Shown here: positions 1-10,831 of the stretch, in pieces
Layout of the letters: the number at the start of each line of letters is the position of its first letter
Numbering within the stretch: the stretch's first letter is position 1
Notes under the pieces: generated by a model
The model's input: only the letters and a program-made list of their open reading frames with translations
Told to the model about the DNA's origin: nothing
The model's database searches: none
Origin: Vesta saturnalis
Taxonomy: Eukaryota > Arthropoda > Insecta > Coleoptera > Lampyridae
DNA: 64,000 nt
Assembly: GCA_036346205.1 (NCBI GenBank)
Contig: JARFJB010002009.1
Location: 2,848,501 to 2,912,500, forward strand
Direction: 5' to 3'
Position numbers and translations under genes: made by a program

Positions 1-58
1 GAGTTTGAGTTGAATTGTTTGGGACGAGTGTTTGTTTTAGAACCCTCGTGTAAGAGTT

Positions 59-345
59 TACTGAGTAAGCACAATCCTACTTTCCACAATCAAGTAGGGT
101 TAATTAACACCCAGCTTAAGACAATTATTTTAGCAAAGTTTCGATTGTGGTGGCGCCTGTAGACATATTTTCCCGGACTGAGCTGTTTGAATATCGGTGT
201 AAGGTGTTTGAGCGTATTAATCATTCATTTTACTTATTATTTCGACCACGCCTATCTCCCTGTTAGCTGGCTTGGCAACCCGCTTACATTAGTAAGCATA
301 CACGACGCCTAGTGCGGTTTGGACGTGTAACAGTTTGCCATAATA
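59..345 (+). repeat. Dispersed repeat, copy 1 (partner at 43300-43565)
   Basis: This stretch aligns by eye with 43300-43565 in the same orientation. Shared blocks include the stretch around TTTTAGCAAA, TGGTGGCGCCT/TGATGGCGCCT, CCCGGACTGAGCT, TGTAAGGTGTTTG, ATCGACCAC and TAGTGCGGTTTG. This copy carries about 50 extra bases after CTGTTAGCTGG. I see no coding frame, no target duplication and no RNA polymerase III boxes, so the class (SINE-like, LTR piece or other) is unknown. Confidence 0.7.
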
Positions 346-1241
346 TAGTTGCTATATTTGGTAAAGTGGGATTTCTATCGGTGCAATTTTTTTGTGGCAA
401 CTGAGTTGCAGCAACATGATTGCAAGCATACAATCATTCATCTTTCTTGCCGGTTATAAATATAGATCAGGGATTTTCGTTTCTTAGAATTTACTAGCTT
501 TTAAATTGTAAACACTTAACGACTATTTTTTAAACAGTATTCACAGTGTTCGTTTGTGATATCGATAATTTGAATGACAATGATAATTATGAGGGAAACG
601 TGGCAGCAAGGGACATTAACAATTAGTCAACAATGAGCTATACACGGAGATACTTAGTGTTACAATTTTTTTTCAAAATTGGACGAAAGGTGATAACTCC
701 GTTATTTTTCAAAATGAAATGCCTTTTATACTCTTTTTATTTCTGAAGTTTGTCAAGCAATTTGTACAACTTTAATGGACAAATTTCTGATGGAATATCG
801 TCCACAGTTAAAAATTCTGTGTTAGAATAATTTTTATGTAGCTCAAGCACTATGTTTAGTAACACCTCCCGTCTCTAATTTTTATATTTATATCCCTTTA
901 AAAAATTTAGGTATAATAATGGCCAGGCTGCAAGTAACAACTACATTCTTCAAACACTCTCGTGATCACACACGTTTTTAGTGAATGTGCAAATAAAGTT
1001 AATAACAAGTCAAACAATAGCACCCAATAAGGTAATTGTAACGGTAAATGATTATAAACAAAACACGTGTTGACAACATAAGACAACAGTACAACCTGTC
1101 TACACAAAAACCCTAAAAGAATTACTGCAATCTCTCAAAAAAATTAGCAACGTTTCTAATTGCGTGCAACGAAATTGCTTGGTGTATTGCATAGTGTGAA
1201 GTGCAATACCGCATGTAATTGATTTCCGCAACTAGATTGTA
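346..1241. other. AT-rich DNA without recognised genes
   Basis: I see only short frames. The longest, on the minus strand at 907-1107, is a hydrophobic 66-codon frame without recognisable motifs, codon pattern or splice signals. Nothing else is supported. Confidence 0.5.
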
Positions 1242-1247
1242 GCAGTA
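1242..1247. repeat. Target-site duplication, left (GCAGTA)
   Basis: GCAGTA lies immediately outside the left terminus and is repeated exactly at 5267-5272 immediately outside the right terminus. It marks the insertion boundary of the 4019-bp fold-back element. Confidence 0.85.
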
Positions 1248-1958
1248 AGTAGTAATGCGGCACCTCGCCTTTCACTTTTGTGACGTCATTTGACCTTGGA
1301 ATTCCCCACGGTCGCCCACGTAGGAGACCGTATTTTTCACCCTTATGGTTTCTTATCGGAGGCCTTTTTGAACCCCGAATTATTTTTGTTTTTACGCCCC
1401 ACGTGTGAGACCGTATTTTCCACCCCTATGGTTTCTTTTCGGAGGCCTTTTTCAACCCCTTTGCATCCCTAATTATTTTTGTTTTTCTTACTCGCCCACG
1501 TGTAGGACGTGTTTTTTCACCCCTATTTTATGGCCGTCCACGTGTAGGACGCGTTTTTCTACCCCTTTGGTTTCTTTTCGGGGGTCAACCCTTGATAGAA
1601 TTTCAAGGTTGTATTAAGAGCCTTTTTGACAGTAATTTTGTACTTGCTCACGTGAGGAGCGCATGCAGTCTTGGGTTTGGTCTTGGACTTGGGGTTGGTC
1701 TTGGATCTGGGGATGGTACTGGAATTGGTCTTAGGGTTATATTTGATGGTCAGCTTTAACCCTAATTAAGGTTCTTTGATTGTCTTAAGAGCAGTATCCC
1801 TGGAGGTTACGCAAATGCACACGCATACAATGTTGGAAATTGTATAATTACCCTAATAAGATATTATTATTAAAATTATCGATCCTATTGTTTAAAATGG
1901 TCATATGCTATTGGGTACGTTCTGATGATCTTTTACCTATACGAGAAATTTATTATAC
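1248..1958 (+). repeat. Left terminal inverted repeat of fold-back element
   Basis: Reading inward, this arm matches the reverse complement of 4648-5266 nearly base for base, down to the shared stretch CGAGAAATTTATTATAC. Both arms contain the same sub-repeats: the block GAGACCGTATTTT...GGTTTC, CCCACGTGTAGGACG units, and a GGTCTTGGACTTGGGG repeat. The left arm is about 90 bp longer because it carries one extra copy of the GAGACCG/GGCCTTTTT block. Short frames in this arm and its partner encode look-alike peptides because the arms are the same sequence; they are not genes. Confidence 0.85.
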
Positions 1959-2162
1959 GCAAGCTGCCGTCTTAGGAGAAAATACCTCAGCCATAAAAAA
2001 GGAGTTTAGATTTATAAACATACCCCTAGGGAAGATATTAGAGTGTGGTTAGGTCAATACTTCAAACTTGCCTCGAAGATAACCGAATCTACCCGAACTT
2101 TGACGAGCGCGCAAGCGCACAAAACCCTAGGCTAGCAGCGTTTAAAGTGTAACTGTCATCGA

Positions 2163-2477
2163 GTGAGTATTATTATGATGTATTCTCCTGCTTATGAGCC
2201 AACATCAGCGGACATTAGAGACTTTACTGACTTGTTAATAAACTATTACAACATAACCGTTAAAGATAATGATGGAAACGATGACGTGGATGAGCTGAAT
2301 GTATCTCACATCCAAGGTGGTGGTGATGATTCACAGAACAGGAAGAAGAGCGATGAGGTAGAGGAGAAGGACGAATCTCAAAACCATGATGATAATGGCG
2401 ACGAATCACGGTTCAAGAAGAAGAAGAAGACCGACAAAGGTTGTTATGAAATAAAAATGATGTATTGTTGTTTATAA
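2163..2477 (+). CDS. Acidic low-complexity hypothetical protein in fold-back element
   Basis: A 104-codon frame inside the fold-back element. The N-terminal 35 residues look globular (DIRDFTDLLINYYN region). The middle is strongly acidic, rich in D, E, N, S and Q, with two similar segments (DDSQN and DESQNHDDNGDE). A run of five lysines follows near residue 86. There is no signal peptide or known domain. I do not recognise the family. A weakly similar but shorter reading occurs at 4084-4296, where Y-N-I-x-V followed by D/E-rich sequence and SQN-x-DDG recurs. This suggests an ancient internal duplication on both sides of the minisatellite. It may be a genuine element gene or a chance frame; no promoter evidence. 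Confidence 0.35.
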   Translation: MSIIMMYSPAYEPTSADIRDFTDLLINYYNITVKDNDGNDDVDELNVSHIQGGGDDSQNRKKSDEVEEKDESQNHDDNGDESRFKKKKKTDKGCYEIKMMYCCL

Positions 2478-2589
2478 TAATAATAATATATTTTCAAACG
2501 CTAAGCTTTCCTTCAATTTTGTTAATAAACTTGTTTTTCCTAATGGTCCTTCCCGTCTTGATTCATGTTTGAAGCTTTACGAGTTTTCG

Positions 2590-3672
2590 CGTTAGCGTGT
2601 TTTTGCTGGCGTGTTTTCGTTTGTGTGTTTTCGTATTTGCGTGTTTTCGTTTTACGTGTTTTCGCGTTAGCGTGTTTTTTTGTGTTGGCGTGTTTTCTTG
2701 TTTGTATGTTTTCGCGTTAGCGTGTTTTCGTATTTGTGTTTTCGCGTTTGCGTGTTTTCGTGTTAGCGTGTTTTCATGTTAGCGTATTTTCGTGTTAGCG
2801 TGTTTTCGTGTTTGCGTGTTTTTGCGTTAGCGTGTTTTCGTTTGTTTGTTTTCGTGTTTCCGTGTTTTCGTGTTAGCGTGTTTTCGTTTGTGTTCGCGTG
2901 TTTTTGCGTTAGCGTGTTTGCGTGTTTTTGCGTTAGCGTGTTTTCGTGTTAGCGTTTTTTCGTTTGTGTTATCGTGTTTTTGCGTTAGCGTGTTTTCGTT
3001 TGTTTGTTTTCGTATTTGCGTGTGTTCGTGTTAGCGTGTTTTCGTTTGTGTGTTTTCGTGTTTGCGTGTTTCTGCGTTAGCGTGTTTTCGTGTTTGCGTG
3101 TTTTTGCGTTAGCGTGTTTTCGTTCTGTGTGTTTTCGTGTTTGCGTGATTTCGTTTTGTGTGTTTTCGTGTTTGTATGTTTTCGTGTTAGCGTCTTTTCG
3201 TGTTAGCGTGTTTTCGTTTGTGTGTTTTCGTTTGTGTGCTTTTGCGTTAGCGTGTTTTCGCGTTAGCGTGTTTTCGTTTGTGTGTTTGTGTGTTTTCGTG
3301 TTTGTATGTTTTCGCGTTTGTGTGTTTTCGTGTTAGCGTGTTTTCGTGTCTGTATGTTTTTGCGTTTGCGTGTTTTCGTGTTAGCGTGTTAGCATGTTTT
3401 CGTTTGTGTGTTTTCGTGTTAGCGTGTTTTGATGTTAGCGTGTTTTCGTTTGTGTGTTTTCGTGTTTGCGTGTTTCTGCGTTAGCGTGTTTTCGTTTGTG
3501 TGTTTTAGTGTTTGCGTGTTTTTGCGTTAACGTGTTTTCGTGTTTGCGTGTTTTTGCGTTAACGTGTTTTCGTGTTTGTATCTTTTTGCGTTTGTGTGTT
3601 TTCGTGTTAGCGTGTTTTCGTGTCTGTATGTTTTTGCGTTTGCGTGTTTTCGTGTTAGCGTGTTTTCGTTTG
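2590..3672 (+). repeat. Minisatellite of 14-16-bp GTGTTTTCG units
   Basis: About 1.08 kb of imperfect tandem units alternate between GTGTTTTCGTGTTAGC and GTGTTTTCGTTTGT variants, with GTTTTTGCG versions. Units are diverged and mixed, so several higher-order patterns (about 30 and 60 bp) appear. The array is open in several frames on both strands and yields spurious C-F-R-V and K-H-E-N-T repeat peptides. It lies centrally between the arms of the fold-back element. Confidence 0.9.
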
Positions 3673-4083
3673 CTCCTCGTGCTAAAACAATGATAGTCGA
3701 TTGTATGTAGTGGTAGGCTATGTTGTGTTGAGTAAAAACCATAATTGGAAACGCTACGTGCTATGTCCATTCCGTGGAGCTACGTTTAATTAGCTTTCTA
3801 ACAGATGTATTTATGATAAGGTCAGGCTTGCATGTAAAATAATATAGAGGTGAAACTAGCTAGCTCACGTGTTTTGCTGCTACACGCATCACGGTATTGA
3901 AGATTCTGTTTATGTATTAGAAAACGTACTACAGTCTCGAAATAGAATGCAGATAAAATTGAAGGAAATGAATACAGCTTCTGCGAACGAACTGAAAGAT
4001 TTGAAGAGTGTGCAGCATTTCCAGAGCCGTGCTGAAACCAGTTAATTTAGGGATAACCTCATGGCCATGTAATAATAATAATA
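3673..4083. other. Unique internal segment of fold-back element
   Basis: AT-rich internal sequence between the minisatellite and the second small ORF. I see no coding frame or motif. Confidence 0.4.
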
Positions 4084-4296
4084 GTGTCTGATAGAAAACT
4101 GACAGGGGTTATTAGCTGCTTTATAGGTTGTTACAATATAATCGTTCAAGGTGAAGACGATGAGGTGATTGTGTCTCAAAATCTTGATGATGGTGACGCT
4201 CTCTATGAAATTTCAAATAAAATTAGATTACGTCACTCTGATTTCAGATTAGAAATTTTAAAGCGTTTAGTTAACATTGCTATTAATCTCAACTGA
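4084..4296 (+). CDS. Small hypothetical ORF in fold-back element
   Basis: A 70-codon frame beginning MSDRKLTGV. It contains a Y-N-I-I-V-Q stretch followed by GEDDEV and SQNLDDGD, resembling the acidic ORF at 2163-2477 at residue and nucleotide level. There is no recognised domain. If real, it is a truncated or diverged duplicate of that ORF; otherwise it is a chance frame. No promoter or polyadenylation evidence is visible. Confidence 0.25.
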   Translation: MSDRKLTGVISCFIGCYNIIVQGEDDEVIVSQNLDDGDALYEISNKIRLRHSDFRLEILKRLVNIAINLN

Positions 4297-4321
4297 TACA
4301 AATCCATATAATATGAAGTAC

Positions 4322-4324
<3 letters not shown>

Positions 4325-4402
<78 letters not shown>

Positions 4403-4444
4403 TGTGTGGTGCGTGCGTGCGTGCGTGCGTGCGTGCGTGTGTGT
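4325..4444 (+). repeat. (GT)n and (GCGT)n compound microsatellite
   Basis: A GT run passes into GCGT tetranucleotides, is interrupted once by GTGGT, then returns to GT. A purine-rich GAGAGA tract follows at about 4445-4500. Frames across it are spurious. Confidence 0.95.
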
Positions 4445-4647
4445 GAAAGAGCCGAAAAAGAGAGAGGGAGAGAGAGGTACGAGATAGAGCAAGAGAGAGG
4501 TGTGCATTATCAATTTCTAGTATAGAAAATGTGCATTAGTTTATACGCCACTAGATGGCGCTAAAATCAATTTTAACTCAAAGGGGCCGGGGCGCAGACC
4601 CTGATACAAGTCCTGTCTTACAAGAACCTCCTTATTAGAAATACAAT

Positions 4648-5266
4648 GTATAATAAATTTCTCGTATAGGTAAAAGATCATCCGAACGTACCCAATAGAA
4701 TATGACCATTTTAAACAATAGGATCGATAATTTTAATACTAATATCTTATTAGGGTAATTATGCAATTTCCAACATTGTATCCGTGTGCGTTTGCCTAAC
4801 TTCCAAGGGTACTGCTCTTAATACAACCAAAGGACCTTAATTAGGGTTAAAGCAGACCATCAAAAATAACCTTAAGAAAAATTCCAGTACCACCCCCAGC
4901 TCCAAGACCAACCCCAAGTCCAAGACCAAACCTAAGACCTGCATATGCCCCTCACGTGAGCAAGTACAAAATTACTGTCAAAAAGGCTCTTAATACAACA
5001 TTGAAATTCTATCAAGGGTTGACCCCCGAAAAGAAACCATAAGGGTAGAAAAATGCGTCCTATACGTGGACGGCCATAAAATAGGCGTGAAAAAACACGT
5101 CCTACGCGTGGGCGAGTAAGAAAAACAAAAATAATTAGGGATGAAAAGGGGTTGAAAAAGGCCTCCGAAAAGAAACCATAAGGGTGAAAAATACGATCTC
5201 CTACGTGGGGAATCCAAAGGTCAAATGACGTCACAAAAGTGAAAGGCGAGGTGCCGCATTACTACT
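4648..5266 (-). repeat. Right terminal inverted repeat of fold-back element
   Basis: This is the reverse-complement partner of 1248-1958, with scattered substitutions and one fewer internal sub-repeat block. The outermost 13 bases are perfectly inverted. The divergence between arms shows that insertion is not recent or that arm homogenisation has stopped. Confidence 0.85.
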
Positions 5267-5272
5267 GCAGTA
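5267..5272. repeat. Target-site duplication, right (GCAGTA)
   Basis: This is the exact copy of 1242-1247, directly after the right terminus CCGCATTACTACT. Confidence 0.85.
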
Positions 5273-7505
5273 AATTGCATAGATGGGAATCTTCATTTAC
5301 AGATCATAGCAAAAGCCAGTGTTTGCTGCAGTTTTCGATACCTTGAAAGGTTCATGTAATTTCTATAATTTCTAATTCTTATGGTTATCAATGTATCCTG
5401 TAAGTAAAGTAATTACTATAGTCTTTACATACCATCCTAGTCTGTGTGATGATATGGCTTGTTAAAGTTTGATATAAAACTTTGCTACCATTATTTTATT
5501 ATTCGTTCGTCGCCCTTCGCCATAGTTCGTTATAGTTTTAAGTGTAGCTCAAACAGCTCCATTATCCTTCCTGACAGTTTATAATTCATGCAGTTTCTAA
5601 ATTCGTGTAGATTATTAATTACTCTGTTAGATCTTTAATTTTAAAATGATGCAATAAGCATGCAGCTAAAAGTCAACAGGGTGCCATGCACTTTACATAC
5701 AATTTCTGTACTCCTTAATTATTCGTTTAATGTTGCTCAACTTTTGAATAATTAACAGATTGCATTAAAAGTGCAAAAGAAAACGTTTAACAACGCTGTC
5801 ATTTACTTGTTGCATTGCTAATACTAACGATATTTATAGCTTTAATGAACTTTATCTAATGTTTTAATAATCTATTTATAACTAACATTAATTACTAATT
5901 AGTATTGTGAAATTAGCAAATTTAGACCTATATCGGATATCTTCCACAAATCAGGTAGGAAAAACCTTAGGTTATCAAGGATTACAAAAATAACCTCTCA
6001 GGCTTATAAATTAAGTTCCATATATTATCACAACCTATTTTTGGATACGTTTCATAACAGTTATTGAAGATTTTCATAATACGTCTCTGAGATAAAAAAA
6101 AAAACTAGTTTTAGTATTATTCTTTACTCAACAGTGTTGTTTTGAATCTGATAAATGGGATCTGTCCTATACGCAATTAACAATATATTCCTATTGAAAA
6201 ATTGCAACTTGAAGCTAATTTACAATAGGATTAATGAAATATGCGCATAACTAATGTGCAATTTAAATAATTCCATTTTAATCAATCAGATGTTTAAATT
6301 AATGTTTTAAGCAATTTTTTTTAAGTAAACCACGAACGCGTGTTACCAATTAAGTAAACAAATAAAAACGTAAGATTTAATTCTAATAACAGTCGATTAG
6401 CCTTAATTGCAAAATTTTAAGTCAGCACGTTGATGTGTAATATTTTTGCATTACACATTTCGACCTTGGCGGGATCATAAAAATTAGATTATATTGGTAT
6501 TATTATACGTTGGTTGAGTACTAAGACGATTACATTGTATTGACCTTTTGTTAATGTAAACATTTCTGTAAGATGTTTTTGTCCACAGGCATTTTTGTCT
6601 AGTCAGCGAATAAATTGGTAGAGCGTAATTAATTTAATCGTGGGCTTCTACACAATTTAATTTAAAATTAATAATTCGGACATGATGGTGTTCCAGAGCA
6701 TTCAAGCGTTAAGTGTGTTCTGGCAATATTGTACATTAAGCCCACATTTTAATTTCACACAAAAATAAACTAAATTAACTTAAAACTATGCTTACATAAA
6801 AAGCAAAATAAACAATGTTAATGGCAAAACTCTGTTTTACATATAAAGGAGGAGAAGTGAAAATAACAAGAAATTCTCACACAACCGGAAATTTGTTATA
6901 AATTATAATTATAACGTAATATATTTTTTGCGTTTATTTCTTCCAATAGTGAAATTTACTAATTAAAACTAAGCACTTTAATTTGGAGAAATAATTAAAC
7001 CTAAACCGCATTATAACAATGTAAACAGCGTTAAGGAAGATATCACAATAAGTTCAAAAAATAACAGGAATCGAACCTAATACCATTCGTATAATAAACA
7101 AGCGAAATTGCTAGATCAGTGAAGCTTAAAGCAAAAGTGTGCACCCATTAATTTTGAATTAAGAAGAATTCCAAGAACACGGAAAATCTGCAAATGTACC
7201 TAATTACTTAACCAATTTTGTATTTCCGAAAATCATGTAATTATAATTAAGTAAGGTAAACAAATTATTATGTATGACTTTAACCAAAGTCATAGAAATA
7301 TGTAATTCAGGTGCTAGCAAGGTTTCTAAAATTATGCAATCGTTGGTGGAACTTCACGCCATAAATTGATGTCAATGTTATTAAGTGTTTATAAACATGT
7401 TATAATTACAAATACAAATAAATCAAAAATTAATTGGAATGATTATATTATTGGGAAAATTTTGCAATACTTTAATCGTGAATAATAATATTGAGATAAT
7501 CGTAC
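5273..7505. other. AT-rich intronic or intergenic DNA
   Basis: If the minus-strand exon at 7506-7567 is real, this is the following intron or beyond. I searched both strands for a third exon in phase 0 and found none I can defend. The only item of note is a tRNA-like T-arm at 7067-7130. Confidence 0.4.
7067..7130 (-). repeat. tRNA-like fragment with B-box match
   Basis: On the minus strand, GGTTCGATTCC fits the RNA polymerase III B-box. It is preceded by a possible 4-bp anticodon stem (TTGT/ACGA) around the 7-base loop TTATTAT, with U at position 33 and A at 37. The D arm is too short and no acceptor stem pairs, so this is at most a truncated tRNA pseudogene or SINE head. Confidence 0.2.
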
Positions 7506-7567
7506 CTTTAATGGTTGTTCTATGGAGTGTTCCGATTCTGTACTTGACACAGAGCTGTTGTCGCCAT
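7506..7567 (-). CDS. Host gene, coding exon 2 (serine-rich N-terminal region)
   Basis: A 62-base exon on the minus strand. It is preceded by a strong acceptor (pyrimidine run then TTTTTTTTTAG) and ends ...CCATTAAAG followed by GTACGA. Reading in phase 1 it encodes a short Ser/Glu-rich segment (GDNSSVSSTESEHSIEQPLK). Exon 1 at 23545-23596 ends one base into a codon, so the phases match exactly; the junction codon becomes Asp. The exon ends at a codon boundary, so the next exon should start in phase 0. I did not find it, and the gene probably continues to the left of the window. The sequence looks like the disordered cytosolic N-terminus of a larger protein; I cannot name the family. Confidence 0.6.
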
Positions 7568-8627
7568 CTAAAAAAAAAGACGATAAATGTAACTTTGTAT
7601 GAAGATAATTTTTACTAATTACAAAATAAATAATGCGATAATTATTGTGATGTCATCAGTTTTTTATTTTTAAATCAATAACCAAGCGAAATTACAAACG
7701 GCAACATTGTATCGAAAAACCAAAATAAATTGCAAATTCTGATATTTAGCTGTTTTATACAGATTGTATACGTACATATTTAAATCAACAAGTGACATTT
7801 CCCTTTAAGAAATACAGTTTGTAAAGTAGGCCATTCAGGTAATTAATACCAAGATTGGCAACATGTAGTGTACAATTTATTATATAATAAACAAACGAAA
7901 GTAGAGTGCGCGGTGCATACATTATTATTATTAATAACAATTATAAAATGCAGCTGTTAGAATCTATTCAAGGTTATTGTAAATTACCCTTGACATGTTT
8001 ATGCGTGTAATTGTTAAACTACCCTCGTAATCATAGTTAATTCTCAGAACGTTGTGAATGGCAACGCTGTAATTAATTAAAAGGGGTTATTGTTCTAGAA
8101 TGTTATTGAAAGTAAATTATATATTAAAAATTAATTATTGTTGTGGCCTTGGTCCAAATTGTAAGATTGGTTTAAAAATGTGTATACAGTACGATAACAA
8201 AAAGGGGATCTTTGCTGAATTTATTTTTCAACAGTGAGTAAATGGGTATGTTTCAATATCATTTCTATATAAATAATTACCAAACACTGTTTTTCCCTGT
8301 GTTGATTATTAGTTGTTATTATTGTATAATTAGGAAGATAACTGATAATATAATATAATGGGCTACTCGTTATATTTCATTATATTTAGATTCAACTTTA
8401 GATAAGCTTAAATTGGTTTTTACTCGTCGATATTTTATCACGCAATAAAATTTAAAAAATTCATATTAGAAATGAACTTTATTGGCTAAATGCAAAATAT
8501 TTTGAAAAAGTTGAGAATCGTAGATCAAGAGTTCTAAAGCGAAATACTTCCATTTACAGGGTGTTCAATAAGTACATACACGCGTAGCATCAACAATATA
8601 AATGCAACATTTTAGGTATTAGTAATT
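7568..8627. other. Intronic AT-rich DNA
   Basis: No coding or RNA features seen. Near its right end, AGGGTGTTCAATAAGTACATACACGCG (8559-8585) resembles transposon termini and precedes the repeat that follows. Confidence 0.4.
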
Positions 8628-8990
8628 AGATATAGTATATGGTTGAAATAATGGTTATCTTTAATGGAAACATAATAAATTAAACAATAGGCGCATTAGC
8701 ATTAACGGAAGTGTCATTAATTTTTTCTATAAATGTCTAAATATAGGTCATTGTCTCAATAACGCCATTAATATACATTATTTTAACATTTGGTATTCCC
8801 AAATTGTACATTTTAAATGTTAAAAAATATAGTTCTGTTTAATAATGCAAATCGCATCGTACATTGGTAAAATATCCTTGGTGTTTAGATGTATTATTTT
8901 GCTTATGTAGATACGTAGATGGCGCTGCTTGTCAAAGAAATTTAGAGTCCATGTATATGAGTATATGAGTACCACGGTGGATATGTCTAT
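8628..8990 (+). repeat. Dispersed repeat R1, copy 1
   Basis: This segment aligns with 12891-13300 in the same orientation. Shared blocks include TATAGTTGAAATAAT, GCATTAACGGAAGTGTCATTA, AAATATAGGTCA and AGATGRCGCTGCYTRTCAAAGAAAT. No coding frame is seen. The two copies bracket the P-type transposase relic as direct repeats, but I cannot show that they belong to that element. Confidence 0.7.
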
Positions 8991-10017
8991 ATACATCGGG
9001 TACAATATGGCACATCAGTAGTTACATTTTGTATTTGAAACTATGAGATCAGCTTGCGTTATTTTGAATAATAAAATGTCCTATGACAGAATTGCGGATT
9101 TATTTTTAGCTGAAAATTCTGCAACTATTTCTATTTGTCATAACAACACACTAAATAAATTGGTATTTTTGTTTTTTAGGAGAAGGTTTTTTTTAATTGA
9201 ATGCATTTAATGATGAAATTAAGAAAAAAATACTGTCCAGAATGAAATTCTAATATCTAATATGTATTTTTTTTAATAGTACTGTAAATATAGGATTCGT
9301 GTTGTCTTTAGTTTTTATCAAAAGTAATATTTCCATCTTTGCAACAATTAATGTAGGTGTTGTAAATAGTTAATCGGTTATTATTACTTTTGTAAAGGAT
9401 TAGTGTCATATATATTTGCGTTGTAAATAAACGTTTTCGTTTCATTCCCACAAAGTTTTTTTTTTTTTGGTCAGAATCTTTTTTAGAAATTTGAATTTGG
9501 CGCCTCATCTTAGATCCAATATGGTCGGCCTTCGCGGTACTCTGTCATATACAGGGACTTAAGAAAGAAATTAAGTCACTAAATATACAAAGTACCGCAA
9601 TTAGACAACCAGTTTGACTCTAAATAAAGGTGCCAAATACAATTCGCAATCTGCGAATAACTAGTGCGTATCAAAAAATTACGTTTTGTTGTGTAAATAA
9701 AACATAATTAAGCAGCTACAATCTGGGAAACAAAAAGTTAAATCAATAAATAACGGTTACCAACGTTTACATTTAATTCCACAGAATTAACAAATAATGT
9801 TATATGCTCATAGCGCATCTAATACAAAACAAAGTAAGCATTTATTATCGTAATATGAAGGGAAACTCATGGGCCTCTTCTGAACAAATCTGGATACCAC
9901 CCTTGCTTTAGTTCTTGTATTATTGACAACAAAATGAAATGAAAACTAAACTATGCACACACGAGTTTGGTGTGCACACTGTTCCCGAAGGAAAAATACT
10001 AACGAACATGCTGCAAA
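8991..10017. other. Unassigned AT-rich DNA
   Basis: No supported gene. A T-run lies near 9454. Frames such as 9308-9508 on the minus strand are lysine/asparagine-rich and follow base composition. Confidence 0.4.
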
Positions 10018-10341
10018 ATGACACATGATTCTAGTCTCTACACGAGATCCTCCACTTCCATTACTCTTTTTTCCCAAGTTCCGTGTCCTCAAGTGGGCAT
10101 TTTCGTCGTGACTCAAGCTTCATCGGCCACGGGATTGGTACAACACCCCGCGTTATGCTCTGTTTTGCAGGTTTCGCGTGTCCATGAGCTCAGTTCCCAA
10201 GACCGCTTACTTTGCTTTTTGCACTTTTCGGTGGTTGTTCGATGGAATGGTCCCCGCGGCTTTAACCTTACCTATTCCTTCTCTTCGTCTCCTGATCACC
10301 AAACTCCCCTACTAGCCGCAATACTCTTAACTGTAAATTAA
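10018..10341 (+). other. GC-richer island with a 107-codon open frame, unidentified
   Basis: This short segment is visibly richer in G and C than its surroundings and is open for 107 codons from ATG to TAA on the plus strand. The peptide is Ser/Leu/Val-rich without recognised domains. TCTGTTTTGCAG inside it (10158-10169) resembles a splice acceptor, so part may be an exon, but no matching donor or start is convincing. It could equally be a fragment of an unrecognised transposon. Function not assigned. Confidence 0.25.
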
Positions 10342-10831
10342 GTACCTACGCACAAAAAACCTAACATTATTTGTATTACGAACATTGCACTTCTTCTACC
10401 TTGTACTATATCTGTTTATTTAATTCCCTTAAACCAAAATACATCCTACTATTTATAAATAACGTTAGTAAAGAGTACACTATTTAGTGACTATTTGGTA
10501 CAGGTGGCAAATATTGCCACATCTTTGGTGCTCACCTTGTTCTTTATGACTAGCTCTTCGTGGGACCGAAATGAACATTCACATTCAGAAATGTAATTCA
10601 AAATTTGCCTGTTGACATAACAACGATTGTTGCTTTTATATTCCTTCAGTCCCCTATGCACTCCAATGTTGATACTCAATGAATTTAGGAAAGCTTGTTT
10701 TCTTGTTTTTCTTAATTTTGTAAATCAATGAGCCGAGAAAATTGTATAAAGCTTCTTTTACGTGCGCATTTATGAGAGTTTTATCGCAACTAAAACGTGA
10801 TATCGCTTGAGTTTTCCTGATTTTCAGGAAT

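Larger units (their letters stand above)
1248..5266. mobile_element. Fold-back transposon with long inverted repeats and 6-bp TSD
   Basis: The element begins AGTAGTAATGCGGCACC and ends with its exact reverse complement. It is flanked on both sides by GCAGTA (1242-1247 and 5267-5272), a perfect 6-bp target-site duplication. Arms are 1248-1958 and 4648-5266. The centre holds two small ORFs, a GTGTTTTCG minisatellite and a GT/GCGT microsatellite. No transposase, integrase or polymerase is seen. A 6-bp duplication, termini starting AG, very long inverted repeats and internal minisatellite together fit a non-autonomous Maverick/Polinton derivative better than a Drosophila FB element (9-bp duplications) or a MULE (8-11 bp). 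That class assignment is inference; the boundaries are seen directly. Confidence 0.85.

Noticed and set aside
2597..3770. Repeat-rich frames with C-F-R-V or K-H-E-N-T units
   Set aside because: Products of the minisatellite; no unit is conserved at protein level better than at DNA level.
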